A DNA stretch of 64,000 nt from JBKBUF01 sp046290815 (GTDB lineage Bacteria > Bacteroidota > Bacteroidia > Cytophagales > Cytophagaceae): assembly GCA_046290815.1 (NCBI GenBank), contig JBKBUF010000015.1, positions 1 to 64,000 on the forward strand. The letters run 5' to 3'. How positions within the stretch are numbered: position 1 is the stretch's first letter; each line of letters begins with the position of its first letter. Below, piece after piece: positions 62,984 through 64,000 of the stretch. Position numbers and translations under genes: made by a program. The notes below the pieces were generated by a model that worked only from the letters and a program-made list of their open reading frames with translations, searched no databases and was not told the origin of the DNA.

Positions 62984-63298
62984 TTATAGAAAAACAATAT
63001 CTTCAACAACTGCTGTGCCTGCCTCCTTGTTAAGCATTTGGATCATTTTTGTTTTAGACATTGACAATTCATGTTTTAAAGGGGCAGAATTAATTTTAAC
63101 AAAAAGTCTGCCACCATTCATATAGATCTCCTCAGTTCTGGAAGAAATGGTTTTCCCCATCACTTTTTCCCAGCTGGTTACTACAGAGGTTTGGTTAATT
63201 TTACCTTTAAGTTTGTAAACATTTAATAAATCTTCAATTACATCGCCCAAAGGACTGATGTCTGATTTTCTTGAAGTAGGAGACACATATTTTTTCAT
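62984..63298 (-). CDS. DUF721/DciA-like protein
   Basis: A protein of about 104 residues of the DUF721 family. In many bacteria without DnaC this family includes DciA, which helps load the replicative helicase. The KH-like domain is seen in SWEKVMGKTISSRTEEIYMNGGRLFVKINSAPLKHELSMSK. The frame extends eight residues upstream to 63322, overlapping recF by 20 bp; MKKYVSP at 63298 leaves a 4-bp gap. Adjacency to recF fits a replication role. Confidence 0.85.
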   Translation of the reverse strand: MKKYVSPTSRKSDISPLGDVIEDLLNVYKLKGKINQTSVVTSWEKVMGKTISSRTEEIYMNGGRLFVKINSAPLKHELSMSKTKMIQMLNKEAGTAVVEDIVFL

Positions 63299-63302
63299 AA
63301 TT

Positions 63303-64000
63303 CTATTGGCCCTGTTTATCATCTATCAACTGTACCCGGCCGTTTTCTACTTTAAATATACGCAAATCGGAGGATAATCCCTCTAAAAGCTGCCTGCTTC
63401 TTCCCAATCTGGCTTCAGTGATAAAAAGTTGACCAAACTTCTTGTTACCAATCATTTGAAGAAGTTTTTCAATTCTTTTTTCATCCAATTTATCAAAAAT
63501 ATCATCCAGCAAAAGCAACGGGCAAAGCTCCTTTTTCTTTTGTATTATATCGTATTGACCAAGTTTAAGCCCTATTACAAAGCTCTTTTGTTGGCCCTGT
63601 GATCCCAAATTCTTTATGGGAAGATCTTTCAATAGGAAATTATAATCATCTCTGTGAACACCGGTAGTGGTTCTTTCCAACACAATATCTTTTTCCCTTG
63701 ATTTTTTTAATAAATCTCCAAAATTTTGAGATGTCAACTGACTTTCATAAACAAGATTTACCTGTTCAGCCTTATCTGAGATCTCATCATAATTTTTATG
63801 AAAGAAAGGTAAAAATTCCTTAATAAAATCTTTTCTTGACTTATGAATTTTTTGTCCAAATGGAATAATTTGTGAATCGTAACTTTCCAATAAATCAAAA
63901 TCTGTTTTACCTGATTCTCTGAATTTTTTAAGTGAGGAATTTCTTTGTTTTAAAAAGTGGTTATAATGAATCAGATCATTGAGGTAATTGCTATCCAACT
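63303..64000 (-). CDS. recF: DNA replication and repair protein RecF (3' part)
   Basis: The C-terminal part of RecF, at least 231 residues, with the 5' end beyond the right edge of the window. RecF is an SMC-like ATPase that helps load RecA at gaps. Visible features are GVHRDDYNFLLKDLPIKNLGSQGQQKSFVIGLKLGQ (with the ABC-type signature) and Walker B LLLLDDIFDKLDEKRIEKLLQMI, followed by FITEARLGRS. The Walker A region lies outside. It precedes the DciA-like gene. Confidence 0.93.
   Translation of the reverse strand, partial: LDSNYLNDLIHYNHFLKQRNSSLKKFRESGKTDFDLLESYDSQIIPFGQKIHKSRKDFIKEFLPFFHKNYDEISDKAEQVNLVYESQLTSQNFGDLLKKSREKDIVLERTTTGVHRDDYNFLLKDLPIKNLGSQGQQKSFVIGLKLGQYDIIQKKKELCPLLLLDDIFDKLDEKRIEKLLQMIGNKKFGQLFITEARLGRSRQLLEGLSSDLRIFKVENGRVQLIDDKQGQ

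Overview
The window looks like chromosomal DNA of a Bacteroidota bacterium, most likely of the Cytophagales type. It is AT-rich. Several promoters fit the Bacteroidota pattern (TTG, then 19-21 bp, then TAnnTTTG). Two proteins carry type IX secretion (T9SS) C-terminal signals, one of the Por type and one of the gliding/CHU_C type. Lineage-typical families are present, including DUF2480, DUF983, DUF721/DciA, GH3 and gamma carbonic anhydrase. No phage, insertion sequence, CRISPR array or tRNA gene was seen. The species cannot be fixed from the sequence alone.

Layout. 1-591: tandem minus-strand promoters and a boxA-like motif that look like the leader of an rRNA operon lying off the left edge. 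592-4990 (minus): DUF2480, tsaB, a TauE-type permease, a terminator, an S41 protease, rnpA and rpmH. 5214-9119: M61 peptidase, a PfkB kinase and a GNAT-like protein, with an AATTAAG heptamer array touching the kinase start. 9232-15981 (plus): P-type ATPase, recJ, lptB and a GH3 protein. 15989-16678: a tiny DUF6435-like gene and an AT-rich spacer with DnaA-box-like sites, a candidate origin. 16679-28448: nitronate monooxygenase, glyA, tatC-rpiB, a minus-strand membrane protein, rbfA, a LolC/E-type permease, a SNF2 helicase and a secreted M1 peptidase.

28498-43639 (minus): a lipoprotein, gamma carbonic anhydrase, a fatty acid hydroxylase, two unknown small proteins, gltD-gltB, a conserved secreted protein, a UvrD-type helicase fused to an Fe-S nuclease, a very acidic secreted protein and a small membrane protein. 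43808-46475 (plus): mscS, a glycerophosphodiesterase and a ROK kinase. 46537-55696 is mixed: a second acidic secreted protein, thpR, a beta-CASP nuclease, DUF427, VOC, an FAD-Rieske oxidoreductase, a metallophosphatase, a lipid kinase and a THUMP methyltransferase. 55799-59771 (plus): a shrunken GH92-like protein, an acyl-CoA-binding protein, four stand-alone CheY-like receivers and a DUF983 protein. 59775-64000 (minus): a large T9SS cargo protein, a DciA-like protein and the 3' part of recF.

Most genes are housekeeping: ribosome and tRNA maturation, DNA repair, LPS and lipoprotein transport, and nitrogen assimilation. The least explained parts are the degenerate GH92/ACBP/receiver cluster, the pair of acidic secreted proteins, the heptamer arrays placed at start codons, and the possible origin region.
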